A stretch of 64,000 nt of DNA from Thiobacillus sp. 0-1251 (GCA_001899305.1 MKWL01000021.1:62001-126000); one strand, 5' to 3'. Counted from the first letter of the stretch, positions 17,596-27,554 are shown. The notes: generated by a model from the sequence alone, not told the origin. A program made the numbers and translations.

Positions 17596-18876
17596 ATGAA
17601 AGAACTGATCAACTGGTTGCCCCCCGAACTGGCCTCGTTGCCGCGCTACGTCGTGGCTCTGGCAATCGGCCTCCTGATGGGCCTGGAGCGCGAGCGCAAT
17701 CCGGCGGCCAAGGCCGGCCTGCGCACCTTTGCCCTGACGGCGCTGCTCGGCGTGCTGGCGGCGCATCTTGCAACGACCCTGGGCGAATTGTGGCTGATCG
17801 CGGTGGGGCTGTTCCTGGTCGGCGCGATGATGATCGCAGCTTATCTGCAATCGCCGCCCCAGGACGGCGACCCCGGGACGACGACCGTGGCGGCGCTGAT
17901 GTTGTGCTACGGCCTCGGCGTGATGGTGTGGCACGAAGAGATCCAGCTGGCGGTCATGCTGGGCATCGTCGCGACCATGCTGCTGTATTTCAAGCCCGAA
18001 CTGCGCGGCTGGAGCCAGCGCATGAGCCGCCACGACCTGCTGTCGGTCCTGCAGTTCGCTGTGCTGGCGCTGATCATCCTGCCGCTGGTGCCGAACCGGA
18101 ATTACGGTCCCTACGGCGCGCTCAACCCCTATCAGATCTGGTGGATGGTGGTGCTGATCGCCGGCGTGGGCCTGGCGGGCTATGCGGCGCTGCGGCTGGT
18201 CGGCCAGGAACGGGGCGCGGTGATGCTGGGCCTGCTGGGCGGGCTGGTGTCGTCCACCGCGACGACCCTGGCCTTCAGCCGCCACGCCCGCACTAGCCGG
18301 GACATGATGCCGATCGCCGTGATCGTCATCGTGCTCGCCAACCTGGTGGTCGAGGTGCGGCTGGGCGTGCTGGCCGCAGTGCTGGCACCCGGCGTGCTGC
18401 CGCAACTGCTGCCGGTGCTGGTCGGCGGGCTGGCCATCGGCGGCCTCGGCGCAATCTACGGCGTGCGCCGGCTGCGGCCGCAGGGCGAAATGCCTGCACT
18501 GGCGATGGCCAACCCCACCGAACTGCGCACGGCACTGGGCTTCGGCCTGATGTATGCGATCGTGCTGCTGGCGGCGGCCTGGCTGTCGGACTGGCTGGGG
18601 ACGCGCGGGCTGTATGCGGTGGCGCTGGTATCGGGGCTGACCGACGTGGATGCCATCACGCTGTCCAGCTTGCGCCTGTATGACCTGGACAAGCTGCCAG
18701 TTGCAGTCGTGGTCAACGTCGTCACGCTCGCCACGCTGGCCAACCTGGCCTTCAAGTCGCTGCTCACCCTGGTCATCGGCGGCTGGCAGATGGCACGTCA
18801 CGCGGTGGCGGGCATGGGTGCGATCGGTCTGGGACTGGTGATCGCGTGGGCTATAATGCGCGGCTTTTCCGCATAA
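17596..18876 (+). CDS. MgtC/SapB-DUF4010 family polytopic membrane protein
   Basis: 426 residues with about twelve hydrophobic segments. The N-terminal MgtC/SapB-like part contains VALAIGLLMGLERERNP and AGLRTFALTALLG; the C-terminal DUF4010 part has LTDVDAITLSSLRL. Start at 17596 (MKELINWLPPE) is preferred to 17518 because the upstream extension is basic and not membrane-like. Family members are inner-membrane proteins of unknown transport or regulatory role. It ends 14 bp before prfB, so the prfB transcript may start inside or upstream of it. Confidence 0.85.
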   Translation: MKELINWLPPELASLPRYVVALAIGLLMGLERERNPAAKAGLRTFALTALLGVLAAHLATTLGELWLIAVGLFLVGAMMIAAYLQSPPQDGDPGTTTVAALMLCYGLGVMVWHEEIQLAVMLGIVATMLLYFKPELRGWSQRMSRHDLLSVLQFAVLALIILPLVPNRNYGPYGALNPYQIWWMVVLIAGVGLAGYAALRLVGQERGAVMLGLLGGLVSSTATTLAFSRHARTSRDMMPIAVIVIVLANLVVEVRLGVLAAVLAPGVLPQLLPVLVGGLAIGGLGAIYGVRRLRPQGEMPALAMANPTELRTALGFGLMYAIVLLAAAWLSDWLGTRGLYAVALVSGLTDVDAITLSSLRLYDLDKLPVAVVVNVVTLATLANLAFKSLLTLVIGGWQMARHAVAGMGAIGLGLVIAWAIMRGFSA

Positions 18877-18890
18877 TCCCGAGCACAATC

Positions 18891-19995
18891 ATGGAAGCTG
18901 AAAGCCTCAATCAGATCGAAGCCAAACTCGCCGACCTGGGCGAGCGCACCACCCAACTCAGGGGGTTTCTTTGACTACGATCACAAGAAAGATCGCCTAG
19001 AAGAAGTCATCCGCCTGTCGGAGGCGCCGGACTTCTGGAATGACGCCGCCCGCGCCCAGGAACTCGGTCGTGAACGCAAGTCGCTGGAAGACGTGGTGCA
19101 GGTGCTCGACCGCGTGGCGTCGGGCCTGAAGGACGCCGCCGAACTGTTCGAGATGGCGCGCGAGGAAAACGACGACGACACGCTCGCTGCTGTGCAGTCC
19201 GACATCGCCGGCATCGAGAAGGACGTCTCCACGCTGGAATTCCGCCGCATGTTCAACAATCCGGCCGACCCCAGCAACTGCTTCGTCGACATCCAGGCCG
19301 GCGCCGGCGGCACCGAGGCCTGCGACTGGGCATCGATGCTGCTGCGGCAATACCTGAAATACGCCGAACGCAAGGGCTTCAAGGCCGAGCTGCTGGAAGA
19401 ATCCGAAGGCGACGTCGCCGGCATCAAGTCCGCCAGCATCAAGATCGAAGGCGAATACGCCTACGGCACCCTGCGCACCGAAACCGGCGTCCACCGCCTG
19501 GTGCGCAAATCGCCGTTCGATTCGTCCGGCGGCCGCCACACCAGCTTCGCCAGCGTGTTCGTCTATCCGGAAGTCGACGATTCGATCGAGGTCGACATCA
19601 ACCCCGCCGACCTGCGCATCGACACCTACCGCGCGTCTGGCGCCGGCGGTCAGCACATCAACAAGACCGATTCCGCGGTGCGTATCACCCACCTGCCCAC
19701 CAACATCGTGGTGCAGTGCCAGAACGACCGCTCGCAGCACAAGAACCGCGCCGAGGCGATGTCGATGCTGAAGTCCAAGCTCTACGAAGCAGAACTGCGC
19801 AAGCGCCAGGCCGAGCAGGACAAGCTCGAGGCCGGCAAGTCGGACGTGGGCTGGGGCCACCAGATCCGCAGCTACGTGCTCGACAACTCGCGCATCAAGG
19901 ATCTACGCACCAACGTCGAGGTCTCCGCCACGCAGAAAGTGCTCGACGGCGATCTGGACGTGTTCATCGAAGCGAGCCTGAAACAGGGCGTTTAA
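18891..19995 (+). CDS. prfB: Peptide chain release factor 2 with programmed +1 frameshift
   Basis: RF2 recognises UGA and UAA stop codons. The ATG at 18891 opens a 27-codon frame ending in CTT-TGA at 969-974 of the 18 kb block (18969-18974); skipping the T at 18972 continues as DYDHKKDRL in the main frame to TAA at 19995, giving 367 residues in total. AGGGGG at 18960-18965 is the internal Shine-Dalgarno-like stimulator. The catalytic GGQ loop is seen in [12 protein letters not shown]. Low RF2 lets the ribosome pause at UGA and shift, so the protein autoregulates its own synthesis. The tripeptide that reads stop codons (SPF) is present in RKSPFDSSG. Confidence 0.97.
18960..18975 (+). promoter_or_regulatory. 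prfB programmed +1 frameshift site
   Basis: AGGGGG, three T, then CTT-TGA-C. This has the standard elements of the bacterial RF2 frameshift: SD-like AGGGGG, the slippery CTT and the in-frame UGA followed by C, a weak termination context. Confidence 0.95.
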
Positions 19996-20019
19996 GCCCG
20001 CGCATTCCTGGGAGACGCC

Positions 20020-22701
20020 ATGCGTACCGACACCCCCGTCACGCTGTTTCTCAAGGACTACGCCCCGCCCGCCTGGCTGATCGACTCGGTCGACCTGCAC
20101 GTGGGCATTTTCGAGGGTCATGCCGAGATCAAAAGCCGTCTCGCCTGCCGGCGCAATCCGGCCGCTCAAGCGAGTCCGCTGGTGCTGAACGGCGAAGCGC
20201 TGGAGTTGACGAGCGTGACGCTGGATGGCGCCGTGCTCGACCCGGCACGGTACCTCCACGCCGAAGACCGGTTGACGATCGCTGCGCCGCTGCCCGATAC
20301 GTTTCGGCTTGAAACCACGGTGCACATTCATCCGGACCAGAACACCCAGCTCTCCGGCCTTTACAAATCGAAAGACGGCTATTTCACCCAGTGCGAAGCC
20401 GAAGGCTTCCGCCGCATCACCTTCTTCCCGGACCGGCCGGACGTGATGGCGACATTCAGCTGCACGGTGGAAGCCGACCGCGCGCGCTTTCCGGTGCTGC
20501 TGTCGAACGGCAACCCGGTCGCCGCAGGCAACAGCGACGACGCGTCGCGCCACTGGGTGTGCTGGGAGGACCCCTTCCCCAAGCCGGCGTACCTGTTCGC
20601 GCTGGTCGCCGCCAGGCTCGACGTGCTGGAAGACACGTTCACCACCGCGTCGGGCCGCCCGGTCAGGCTCGAAATCTTTGTCGAACCCGGCAAGCTCGAC
20701 CAGTGCGACCATGCGATGGCCGCGCTGAAAAAAGCCATGCACTGGGACGAAACGCGCTTCGGCCTGGAGTACGACCTCGACCGCTACATGATCGTGGCGG
20801 TCGGCGACTTCAACATGGGGGCCATGGAAAACAAGGGCCTCAACATCTTCAACACCAAGTACGTGCTGGCCCGCCCCGACACCGCCACCGATGCCGACTA
20901 CCAGGGCATCGACCGCGTCGTCGCGCACGAGTACTTCCACAACTGGACCGGCAACCGCGTCACCTGCCGCGACTGGTTCCAGCTGTCGCTGAAGGAAGGC
21001 CTCACCGTGTTCCGCGACCAGGAATTCGGCGCCGACGTGCACTCGCGCCCCGTCACCCGCATCCAGGAAGTGCGTGGCCTGCGTGCCAGCCAGTTTCCCG
21101 AGGACGCCGGCCCGATGGCGCACCCGATCCGGCCCGCCTCCTACGCCGAGATCAACAACTTCTACACCGCCACTGTCTACAACAAGGGCGCGGAAGTCAT
21201 CCGCATGATCCACACCCTGCTTGGAGAAGACGGCTTCCAGCGCGGCATGAAGTTGTATTTCGAACGCCACGACGGCCAGGCCGTCACCTGCGAGGATTTC
21301 GTCGCGGCGATGGCTGACGCGAGCCAAGTCGACCTCACGCAGTTCCGCCGCTGGTATGCGCGCGCCGGCACGCCGGTGCTGAAAGCGAGCGGCGTTTACG
21401 ACGCGACGGCGCAGACCTACACGCTCACGCTGACACAGACCCTGGCGCCCACCGCCTACGAAAAACGGCTGCTCGATGCCGGCCAGGTCGTGGACGACGG
21501 CGCCCTGCACATTCCCGTCGCCGTCGGCCTCGTGCTGCCAGACGGCCGCGACGCCACGCTACAACTCGCCGGCGAAATCGGGACATCCACCACCCGCGTG
21601 CTGTCGTTGACCCAGCCCACGCAAACCTACGTCTTCGAGCGCGTGCCTGCCGCGCCGGTCGTGTCGCTGCTGCGCAATTTTTCCGCGCCGGTGCGGCTGG
21701 ACTTCGAGCAGAGCGACTTTGAGCTCGCCCACCTGATGGCGCATGACGCCGACGCCTTCAACCGCTGGGAGGCCGGCCAGCGCCTCGCCACGCGCGTGCT
21801 GCTGGCGGGCATCGCACAAGGCGGAGCAGGCACGGACTGGATTCCGTCCACCTTCATCGACGCCTGCGCGCGTGTGCTGGGCGACGGCCTGGCGGGCGAT
21901 GCCGCGCTGGCTGCCGAAGCGCTGGCGCTGCCGTCCGAAACCGTGCTCGCCGACACCGTCGCCGCCGCCGGCGGCGTGATCGACCCCGACGCGATCTTTG
22001 CCGCACGGCTTGCCCTGCGCCGCACGCTTGCCGCGGCCTTGCGCCCCCGGTTCGAAGCCGCCTGGCAGGCGCTCGCCCCCACTGGCGACTACGCGCCCGA
22101 CGGTGCACAAGCCGGCCGCCGGAGCTTGCGCAACACCTGCCTGGCCTATCTGGCCGACGCCGCACCAGCGGACATCGCGCCGCGCCTCGTCGCGCAAATT
22201 CAAAGCGGCAGCAACATGACCGACGTCGCCGCCGCGCTGGCCACCCTCGCCCAGCTCGACGTACCCGAACGTGCGCCCGCGCTCACCGCCTTCTACGACC
22301 AATGGCACGACGAAGCCCTGGTCGTCGACAAATGGCTGTCCATCCAGGCCACCGCGCGCACCGCCGCCGCCGCCACCGTGCGCGAACTCATGCGCCACCC
22401 GGCGTTCGATCTCAAGAATCCCAACCGCGTCTACGCCCTCATCCGCGGCTTCTGCGGCGCCAACCCGCGCGCCTTCCACGCCGCCGACGGCGCAGGCTAC
22501 GCGCTCGCCGCCGACGTCATCGCCGACCTGCAAGCCATGAACCCGCAGGTCGCCTCCCGCATCGCGCGCAGCTTCGACCGCTGGCGGCAGTTCGACGCCA
22601 GCCGACAGGCCCATGCACGCGCCGCGCTGGAGCGCATCGCGGCGGTCGAGGGGCTGGCGAAGGACGTAGCTGAAGTGGTGGGGAATGCGTTGAAGGCTTG
22701 A
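20020..22701 (+). CDS. pepN: Aminopeptidase N
   Basis: An M1 zinc metallopeptidase of 893 residues, the usual length of proteobacterial PepN. The substrate N-terminus motif GAMENKGLN lies near residues 266-275, and zinc is bound by HEYFHNW with the downstream glutamate in LKEGLTVFRD. It removes N-terminal residues from peptides in the cytoplasm. It starts 24 bp after prfB with a GGGAGA ribosome site and may share its transcript. After it the composition changes and the accessory stretch begins. Confidence 0.96.
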   Translation: MRTDTPVTLFLKDYAPPAWLIDSVDLHVGIFEGHAEIKSRLACRRNPAAQASPLVLNGEALELTSVTLDGAVLDPARYLHAEDRLTIAAPLPDTFRLETTVHIHPDQNTQLSGLYKSKDGYFTQCEAEGFRRITFFPDRPDVMATFSCTVEADRARFPVLLSNGNPVAAGNSDDASRHWVCWEDPFPKPAYLFALVAARLDVLEDTFTTASGRPVRLEIFVEPGKLDQCDHAMAALKKAMHWDETRFGLEYDLDRYMIVAVGDFNMGAMENKGLNIFNTKYVLARPDTATDADYQGIDRVVAHEYFHNWTGNRVTCRDWFQLSLKEGLTVFRDQEFGADVHSRPVTRIQEVRGLRASQFPEDAGPMAHPIRPASYAEINNFYTATVYNKGAEVIRMIHTLLGEDGFQRGMKLYFERHDGQAVTCEDFVAAMADASQVDLTQFRRWYARAGTPVLKASGVYDATAQTYTLTLTQTLAPTAYEKRLLDAGQVVDDGALHIPVAVGLVLPDGRDATLQLAGEIGTSTTRVLSLTQPTQTYVFERVPAAPVVSLLRNFSAPVRLDFEQSDFELAHLMAHDADAFNRWEAGQRLATRVLLAGIAQGGAGTDWIPSTFIDACARVLGDGLAGDAALAAEALALPSETVLADTVAAAGGVIDPDAIFAARLALRRTLAAALRPRFEAAWQALAPTGDYAPDGAQAGRRSLRNTCLAYLADAAPADIAPRLVAQIQSGSNMTDVAAALATLAQLDVPERAPALTAFYDQWHDEALVVDKWLSIQATARTAAAATVRELMRHPAFDLKNPNRVYALIRGFCGANPRAFHAADGAGYALAADVIADLQAMNPQVASRIARSFDRWRQFDASRQAHARAALERIAAVEGLAKDVAEVVGNALKA

Positions 22702-23411
22702 TCGTCGGCCGAACAGGTGCTTGTTGGCTGAAGTTGTTGGGCTGCCGTCGCCCGTAGCGGTCAGTCAGAGAAGAAGTCGCTACGGCTGGTATTCGGCCGC
22801 TGCCGGCGGGTTCCGAGCCAACTCCGCCCGCTATGCGATCTTGAACAGCCACTGATCAGGACTCACGCCGGACGGCTGCTTTCCAATCCGGTGAACCCCC
22901 ACTCTCGACCAGAAGGAGACCTTGGCCTGGATCTTCTGAATCGTGGCCATACTGAAAAACTGCGTTTGAGTCGCCAGCCCGAGTGTAGGTGGTCAGAAGG
23001 GGTCTATGTACCGCGCTGTTACACTTTCAGGATTTTATGGGACCGCCGTTAGGGTGGGTGAGTTACATGCCATCGAGGGGGCCTGCTGTGTCTTCAATTT
23101 GCAGCATTGCCATCGCGGGAATCAAGGCCGGTGTGGCGAAAGAAACCGCTATTAACTAACTTGCTGATCTGTTAAAAGTTTCTGAGTAAAAGCTTGTCTC
23201 CATGCTCAATTCGCATACATTCGTCGTAAAGAACGGATCTTGCAAAAGCAGCGAAGTATGAAACGGCTCTGCAGAACACAGGAAGAAGCATCGTCGGGCC
23301 AGGGAATCCCGCAGAAGATCTGGACTTCGACATTACAGAAAACGCGCCAACCACGAATAAGTCTGGCGAGACGGTAACCTCGTCAGCCGCAACAAAAATA
23401 AGGGGTAAGTT
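22702..23411. other. Gene-free stretch between pepN and the autotransporter
   Basis: About 710 bp without a convincing gene. The first part is GC-rich, and a minus-strand frame of 39 codons (22831-22950) beginning MATIQKIQAKV recalls the N-terminus of a tyrosine recombinase but is far too short. A plus-strand frame near 23070-23190 is broken by stop codons. From about 23130 the DNA turns AT-rich like the following gene. It looks like a decayed junction of acquired DNA. Confidence 0.5.
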
Positions 23412-25214
23412 ATGTTGTTAAAGCGTATTGAGCGTGACATTAAATCCATAAGTAAAATCAATCTACTTAAGCTTGCTGTTTTACTTGGCACCTTGCATAT
23501 AGGACAAGTATTTGCATTATGTAATGGTGGCGTTACCGTCACCTCTGCCCTGGATATTGCAGCAAGTTGTGATGGAGGAAATGTAAAAGGTTTAACGCTT
23601 GATACTGGCGCTGCCGTAGATATTAACTCTGGAGTCACTGTATCAAACGACGCACCTTTTGGTGTGAATGGTAGAGCGGTGGTTGTTTTAAACACTGCAA
23701 CATCGGCCTCCTTGATCAATCACGGGTCAATCTATACATACAATCAATGGGGATTGTGGACCCAAGCCGGAGGCAATGTTGATGTTGTCAACTTTGGGCA
23801 AATTGATGCAACAGTTAGGTACGGAATTTCCAATCAAGGGACAATTACCTCGTTAACCAACGTGGGAACGATTACCGGCGGCTTTGGAAGTATTGGGAAT
23901 AGTGCTGGAACTTCGATCGATGTTTTTAATAATTTACAAGGGCAAAGTGGAGCATCATCAAGCCCCGTAACGCTCGTTGGTAGTTTGCCGTTAAGTTATA
24001 ACATTATTATTAACGACCCGGCTCATTATGGGCAATTGTCTGCCCCTGGTAGTGTTGGCGCAATGGCTTTTAATATTTATGGCAATGCGGGCACAACCTT
24101 GGTCGCTGGAGTCAATGCCTCGACGATAACTGCTACCCGCTATCTAAACGTATTAAAAGGCCTTAACTCCCTGTCTGGCGTGACTGGTGTGGCAGGTACA
24201 TATAATGGCTACAATTATAGTTTGGTTGCGAATGGATTATTGGCTGATAGTTGGGATTTACTCGTATACCTGAGCGGCCCATCGGCAATTGATACACAAG
24301 CATCAATCCGTAAGTCCGCACAAAGATTACGAGGTGTTTTCAATCATGCTGCCACTTCTACAAACTTTGCAAATATGAACACATACGACTGTAATCTGTT
24401 TGATAGTCAAGGTATGTGTTTATCGGGAGGTGGCCGCTACACCAATGGGGATAATCCAGACTCAAGCAGCACTAGCGCTGTAGTTGTTTTTGGCTACAAA
24501 GCCTCAGAAAATATCCGAATTGGTGGGTTCCTCGATGAAAATGTAAATAACAACATGCCTACAGGCATTAAAGTTTCAAATAAGACGCCAATGATGGGTG
24601 TATTTCTTGTGTGGAATCAGAATACTGACGCTTTAGGTTATCAAGTCAAGCTGGCGAATGCTTATTTGGATAACGATATAAAAACTACTCGCGATGTGAT
24701 TGGCACCTCTGAAGCAGGGGTTGGATCCACAAACCTGAATACGCAAAGCTATGTAGGTGAATTAAGTTATGCCTTCACTTATAGGGATAACACATTGCTG
24801 CGCCCTTATCTTGCGTTGCGTTACACCGTCATCAAACAAGATGGCTACACTGAGACGGGTGTTTCTTTCCCCTTGCGTTATGCCTCCTTAGCTGATCGTT
24901 CCACAACTGCACTGGTCGGATTAAAACTACACCATGCAATGACGCCCAGAATCACTTTGACGGGCAGTCTGGGTGTTGAGCACGACCTGGAACACAGAGT
25001 AGATGACTATTCTGCAACCTCGACTGGGATTAGTGGCTTAACTTCCGAGAACTTCAACGACAGCATTCAACGCACAAGAACGGTAGCTTCTGCAGGCGCC
25101 TATTATGCGGTGTCCAAAAAACAACGTATTTCTGGTGATATTTACTACCAGCAACTGCCATTCCAAAGCACTGGCTCAACAACAGCTTACGTCAGCTATA
25201 TGATTGGTTTCTAG
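23412..25214 (+). CDS. Autotransporter-type outer-membrane protein
   Basis: 600 residues. A long N-terminal segment with a hydrophobic core LAVLLGTLHIGQVFA serves as export signal; a repetitive Asn/Gly/Thr-rich passenger follows (about 37-300: LINHGSI, NFGQI, NQGTI, NVGTI turns typical of a right-handed beta-helix). From about residue 315 to the end is a beta-barrel autotransporter domain finishing in Phe (SYMIGF), the signal for outer-membrane insertion. The passenger is short and its target unknown. The gene is clearly AT-richer than its surroundings and is followed by a transposase remnant, so lateral transfer is likely. An AAGGGGTAAG ribosome site precedes the ATG. Confidence 0.85.
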   Translation: MLLKRIERDIKSISKINLLKLAVLLGTLHIGQVFALCNGGVTVTSALDIAASCDGGNVKGLTLDTGAAVDINSGVTVSNDAPFGVNGRAVVVLNTATSASLINHGSIYTYNQWGLWTQAGGNVDVVNFGQIDATVRYGISNQGTITSLTNVGTITGGFGSIGNSAGTSIDVFNNLQGQSGASSSPVTLVGSLPLSYNIIINDPAHYGQLSAPGSVGAMAFNIYGNAGTTLVAGVNASTITATRYLNVLKGLNSLSGVTGVAGTYNGYNYSLVANGLLADSWDLLVYLSGPSAIDTQASIRKSAQRLRGVFNHAATSTNFANMNTYDCNLFDSQGMCLSGGGRYTNGDNPDSSSTSAVVVFGYKASENIRIGGFLDENVNNNMPTGIKVSNKTPMMGVFLVWNQNTDALGYQVKLANAYLDNDIKTTRDVIGTSEAGVGSTNLNTQSYVGELSYAFTYRDNTLLRPYLALRYTVIKQDGYTETGVSFPLRYASLADRSTTALVGLKLHHAMTPRITLTGSLGVEHDLEHRVDDYSATSTGISGLTSENFNDSIQRTRTVASAGAYYAVSKKQRISGDIYYQQLPFQSTGSTTAYVSYMIGF

Positions 25215-25250
25215 TTTTTATCTTGATTGTACAGATCAAATATTCACCTG

Positions 25251-25277
25251 ACACCGGCTCCAAGCCGGTGTTGTTTT
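25251..25277 (+). terminator. Terminator of the autotransporter gene
   Basis: Hairpin ACACCGGCT-CCA-AGCCGGTGT followed by TGTTTT, 36 bp after the stop codon. It touches the end of the opposite transposase fragment. Confidence 0.8.
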
Positions 25278-25530
25278 AAGCAGCCTCTGCCAAGCCTGAC
25301 CCGGGCTGCTCGACGATGCCTTCCAGGAACATCCGGATAAGCGTTCTTCCTTCCATCATGCGGCCCTGATGAGGCCGCTCGTGGTTGTAGTGGTGCAGGT
25401 AACGATCCAGATCCTCCTGCATCTGTTCAACCGACTCGTACCAGGTCGTTCGGCCCGCCACCCGGAAGTGTTCGTCCAGCAGGGTGCGATGCAGGCGTTC
25501 GACGAAGCCGTTGCTCTGCGGCCGGCGCAC
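25276..25530 (-). pseudogene. Truncated IS transposase, C-terminal part of a DDE integrase-like domain
   Basis: The fragment contains RRPQSNGFVERLHRTLLDEH and LHHYNHERPHQGRMMEGRT, the end of the rve-type catalytic domain with its final glutamate, as in IS481/IS3-like transposases. The frame continues a few codons upstream as GTTR and then the homology stops abruptly near 25545, so the N-terminal two thirds are missing. No terminal inverted repeats were identified. It is an inactive remnant and marks past transposition beside the AT-rich autotransporter. Confidence 0.85.
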
Positions 25531-25827
25531 CCGCGTGGTCCCCCTTCAACCTGAATTTGAATCGATGACCGGTATGGGGGGCATGGCTGACTTAGCTTGC
25601 TCTGAATGCCAATGGCAGCTTCGGCCGAGGACCCGCCTGTCACGCCTGGATCGTCAACCATCGCAACCTCTGTTGGGCCCGTGTGAACCGGTCAAGGTGC
25701 CCGAACCCGTCTGCAACATCATTATCGTACTCGACGCCTTCCAGGATGGCCAGTCAGCGAAGTGGCCCGTCAGGACATCCGGACGTAGTGGCTCTCGTAC
25801 GGCGAGCGGAGTGGCGGGCCTGGCCCG
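25531..25827. other. Gene-free stretch next to the transposase remnant
   Basis: No supported gene. Several short frames are open on both strands but show no motif. Around 25760-25835 there are repeated GTGGCCCGTCA/GGCCCGTCAC words, possibly leftovers of an insertion event. Confidence 0.4.
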
Positions 25828-26268
25828 TCACTCCGCGCGCATCTGGTCAAGCCGTGCCTGGACCTCGCGCTTGCCCATCTTCCGGACGGTCGCGATGACG
25901 GCAAGCTGCTCGTTCCTTGGGCGCGTCGTGCCGGTTTCCCAGTTGTAGATGGTTTGGGCGGAAACGCCCACCAGCGCTCCCATCTCCGGCGCGGACAGTC
26001 CGAGCCGCGTCCGCTGCGCACGCACACCTTGCGGCTTGAACCGCAGTTTCGTTTCGGATTCCCCGTCGGCGATAGGGGCGACCTTCTTCGGCACCATTTT
26101 TTCGAGGCGGGATATCTGCTTTTCCAAGGCCTCGATGCGCCGCTTCAAAGCGGCGATATCGGCACGGTAGCGGCTCGATGCCTTCTTGAGGCTTTCGGTT
26201 TCGCCGCGTAACTGCCTGCGGACGAGTCGGGCGATTTCTTCCTTGAGCACAGATGCGATGTTCGACAA
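25828..26268 (-). CDS. Coiled-coil plus C-terminal XRE-type HTH protein
   Basis: 146 residues. Residues 1-62 are a heptad-rich, charged coiled coil (RRIEALEKQISRLEKMV). Residues 80-135 form an XRE/Cro-type helix-turn-helix: LRAQRTRLGLS-like entry (VRAQRTRLGLSAPEMGALVG) followed by VSAQTIYNWETGTTRPR. DNA binding is expected, with oligomerisation through the coiled coil. The order, with the HTH at the C-terminus, is unusual for XRE regulators but is known in small uncharacterised regulators. The target and neighbours give no clue; it lies in the accessory stretch. Confidence 0.8.
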   Translation of the reverse strand: MSNIASVLKEEIARLVRRQLRGETESLKKASSRYRADIAALKRRIEALEKQISRLEKMVPKKVAPIADGESETKLRFKPQGVRAQRTRLGLSAPEMGALVGVSAQTIYNWETGTTRPRNEQLAVIATVRKMGKREVQARLDQMRAE

Positions 26269-26452
26269 TTTGCGGTCCTCATAGCGTACGGGTAAAGGTA
26301 AATGGTACAGGGATCGACCTCATTCAAGCGCGCCGGTCGACGGTTATCGCCAAATTGGTCGCTGATCCCTCGGTCTTTGCTGCCGTCGCCAACCCCAGGC
26401 CTGCGCCGCGAGACGGCCTCTCCCTCGGTATCCGGCTCGGGGGGATGAATGT

Positions 26453-26959
26453 TCAAATGCCCCGCTTGACCATGGCGACCAGTTGGTCGAGCGCCACACC
26501 CCAGCCTGCCTCAAAGCCCATGGCGGCGTGCGTCCGGCACCCCGTTTCGTCCGCATGAATGACGGTGGCGCGGTAGCGGGTGCTGTTTTCGCCATGGGGG
26601 GCCATTTCGACTGTGGCGGTAAACATGAACCCGGCCGACTCATCGCTGCAGGGGGCGTTCATCGAGGCGGGCCGGAAGCCGGGCAACAAGGCATTGGTCC
26701 AGACGAGCTTTTCGTTTGGGATCGTTACGAGAAAGCAGCCGATGTTGGGGTATACCTCGCCTTCGGGCGACTGCATGCTGGTGCGAAACATGCCGCCGGG
26801 GCACACGTCGACTTCGGCTTCGATGACTTTCCATGGCAAGGGGCAAAACCATTGCTTGATCAGCTCGGGTTCGGTCCAGGCGCGCCAAACCAGCCGGGGT
26901 GGCACATCGACGATGCGCTCAAAAGTCAAATCCAATTTGCTGTTGAAGCTCGTTGTCAT
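26453..26959 (-). CDS. SRPBCC/AHSA1-type protein
   Basis: 168 residues with the START-like helix-grip fold of the AHSA1 family: [20 protein letters not shown] at the start, [13 protein letters not shown], and the closing [18 protein letters not shown] helix. Family members bind hydrophobic ligands; none of the specific substrates is known. The start at 26959 (MTTSFNSK) is set by homology and lies inside the preceding ArsR gene, overlapping it by 41 bp. ArsR-SRPBCC pairs are a frequent arrangement, the repressor controlling both genes. Confidence 0.9.
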   Translation of the reverse strand: MTTSFNSKLDLTFERIVDVPPRLVWRAWTEPELIKQWFCPLPWKVIEAEVDVCPGGMFRTSMQSPEGEVYPNIGCFLVTIPNEKLVWTNALLPGFRPASMNAPCSDESAGFMFTATVEMAPHGENSTRYRATVIHADETGCRTHAAMGFEAGWGVALDQLVAMVKRGI

Positions 26960-27467
26960 CGATTTTCTCCTTGGTTGGGGGTGAGGTGCCCGCGGATCGT
27001 CTGGTATGGGTGTGTTTAGGGCTTGAGGCAGATTGGGCTCGTTTGCCCGCACTTCGCTTGGCCTTACCCGGCGTATCGACGGACCTGCCCGCGCCGGGGC
27101 CGGAAGCCGTTTCCTGTACCAGCCTGATGCCGGACTCACTGGTGTGTAGCTCCTGCAGACAGGCATCCAGACGGTCCAGGCGTCCTTCCCACAGCTGCCT
27201 GTACTGCTCGATCCAGTCAACCGCCTGCTTGAGTTGCACGCCGTCGATCTTGCAGGGGCGCTGCTGTGCATGGCGGGTCTTGATCAGCAAGCCCGCCTTT
27301 TCCAGCACCTTGATGTGTTTCGAGACGGCAGGCAGGCTCATCTTGAATGGCGCGGCAAGCTCGTTCACCGAAGCCTCGCCCTGTATCAGACGCGCCAGCA
27401 TGGCCCGCCGGGTGGGGTCTGACAGGGCCGCAAAGGTCATGCTCAGGGTGTCGGTTGCAGGGCTCAT
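26919..27467 (-). CDS. ArsR-family winged-helix repressor
   Basis: 182 residues. The winged helix (about 8-95) shows [20 protein letters not shown], the recognition helix in [19 protein letters not shown] and the wing [11 protein letters not shown]. The metal-binding ELCVCDL motif of classic ArsR is absent, so it belongs to the non-metal ArsR group usually paired with SRPBCC genes. The C-terminal ~70 residues are low-complexity and basic ([12 protein letters not shown]), extend into the next gene and may be a tail of little function. An inverted repeat at 27490-27505, upstream of its start, is a likely operator. Confidence 0.9.
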   Translation of the reverse strand: MSPATDTLSMTFAALSDPTRRAMLARLIQGEASVNELAAPFKMSLPAVSKHIKVLEKAGLLIKTRHAQQRPCKIDGVQLKQAVDWIEQYRQLWEGRLDRLDACLQELHTSESGIRLVQETASGPGAGRSVDTPGKAKRSAGKRAQSASSPKHTHTRRSAGTSPPTKEKIDDNELQQQIGFDF

Positions 27468-27489
27468 CGTAACTTTCTAGCAAGGTTAA

Positions 27490-27505
27490 TTAACTTTTCA
27501 GTTAA
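27490..27505. promoter_or_regulatory. Probable ArsR operator
   Basis: TTAACT-TTTC-AGTTAA, a perfect 6-bp inverted repeat with a 4-bp spacer in an AT-rich patch, about 23 bp upstream of the ArsR start codon. Position and shape fit autorepression of the ArsR-SRPBCC operon. Confidence 0.5.
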
Positions 27506-27554
27506 ATTATGGACGCGCTTGGGCGTTCGTCAGAGACCGCGGCCAGCGGCCGGT

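Noticed and set aside
22831-22950. 39-codon minus-strand frame starting MATIQKIQAKV, reminiscent of tyrosine-recombinase N-termini
   Set aside because: Far too short for an integrase and no catalytic R-H-R-Y region downstream; could be a remnant but cannot be supported.
23070-23190. Plus-strand frame with SSICSIAIAGIKAGVAKE followed by an in-frame stop
   Set aside because: Interrupted by stop codons and without recognisable family; considered chance or debris.
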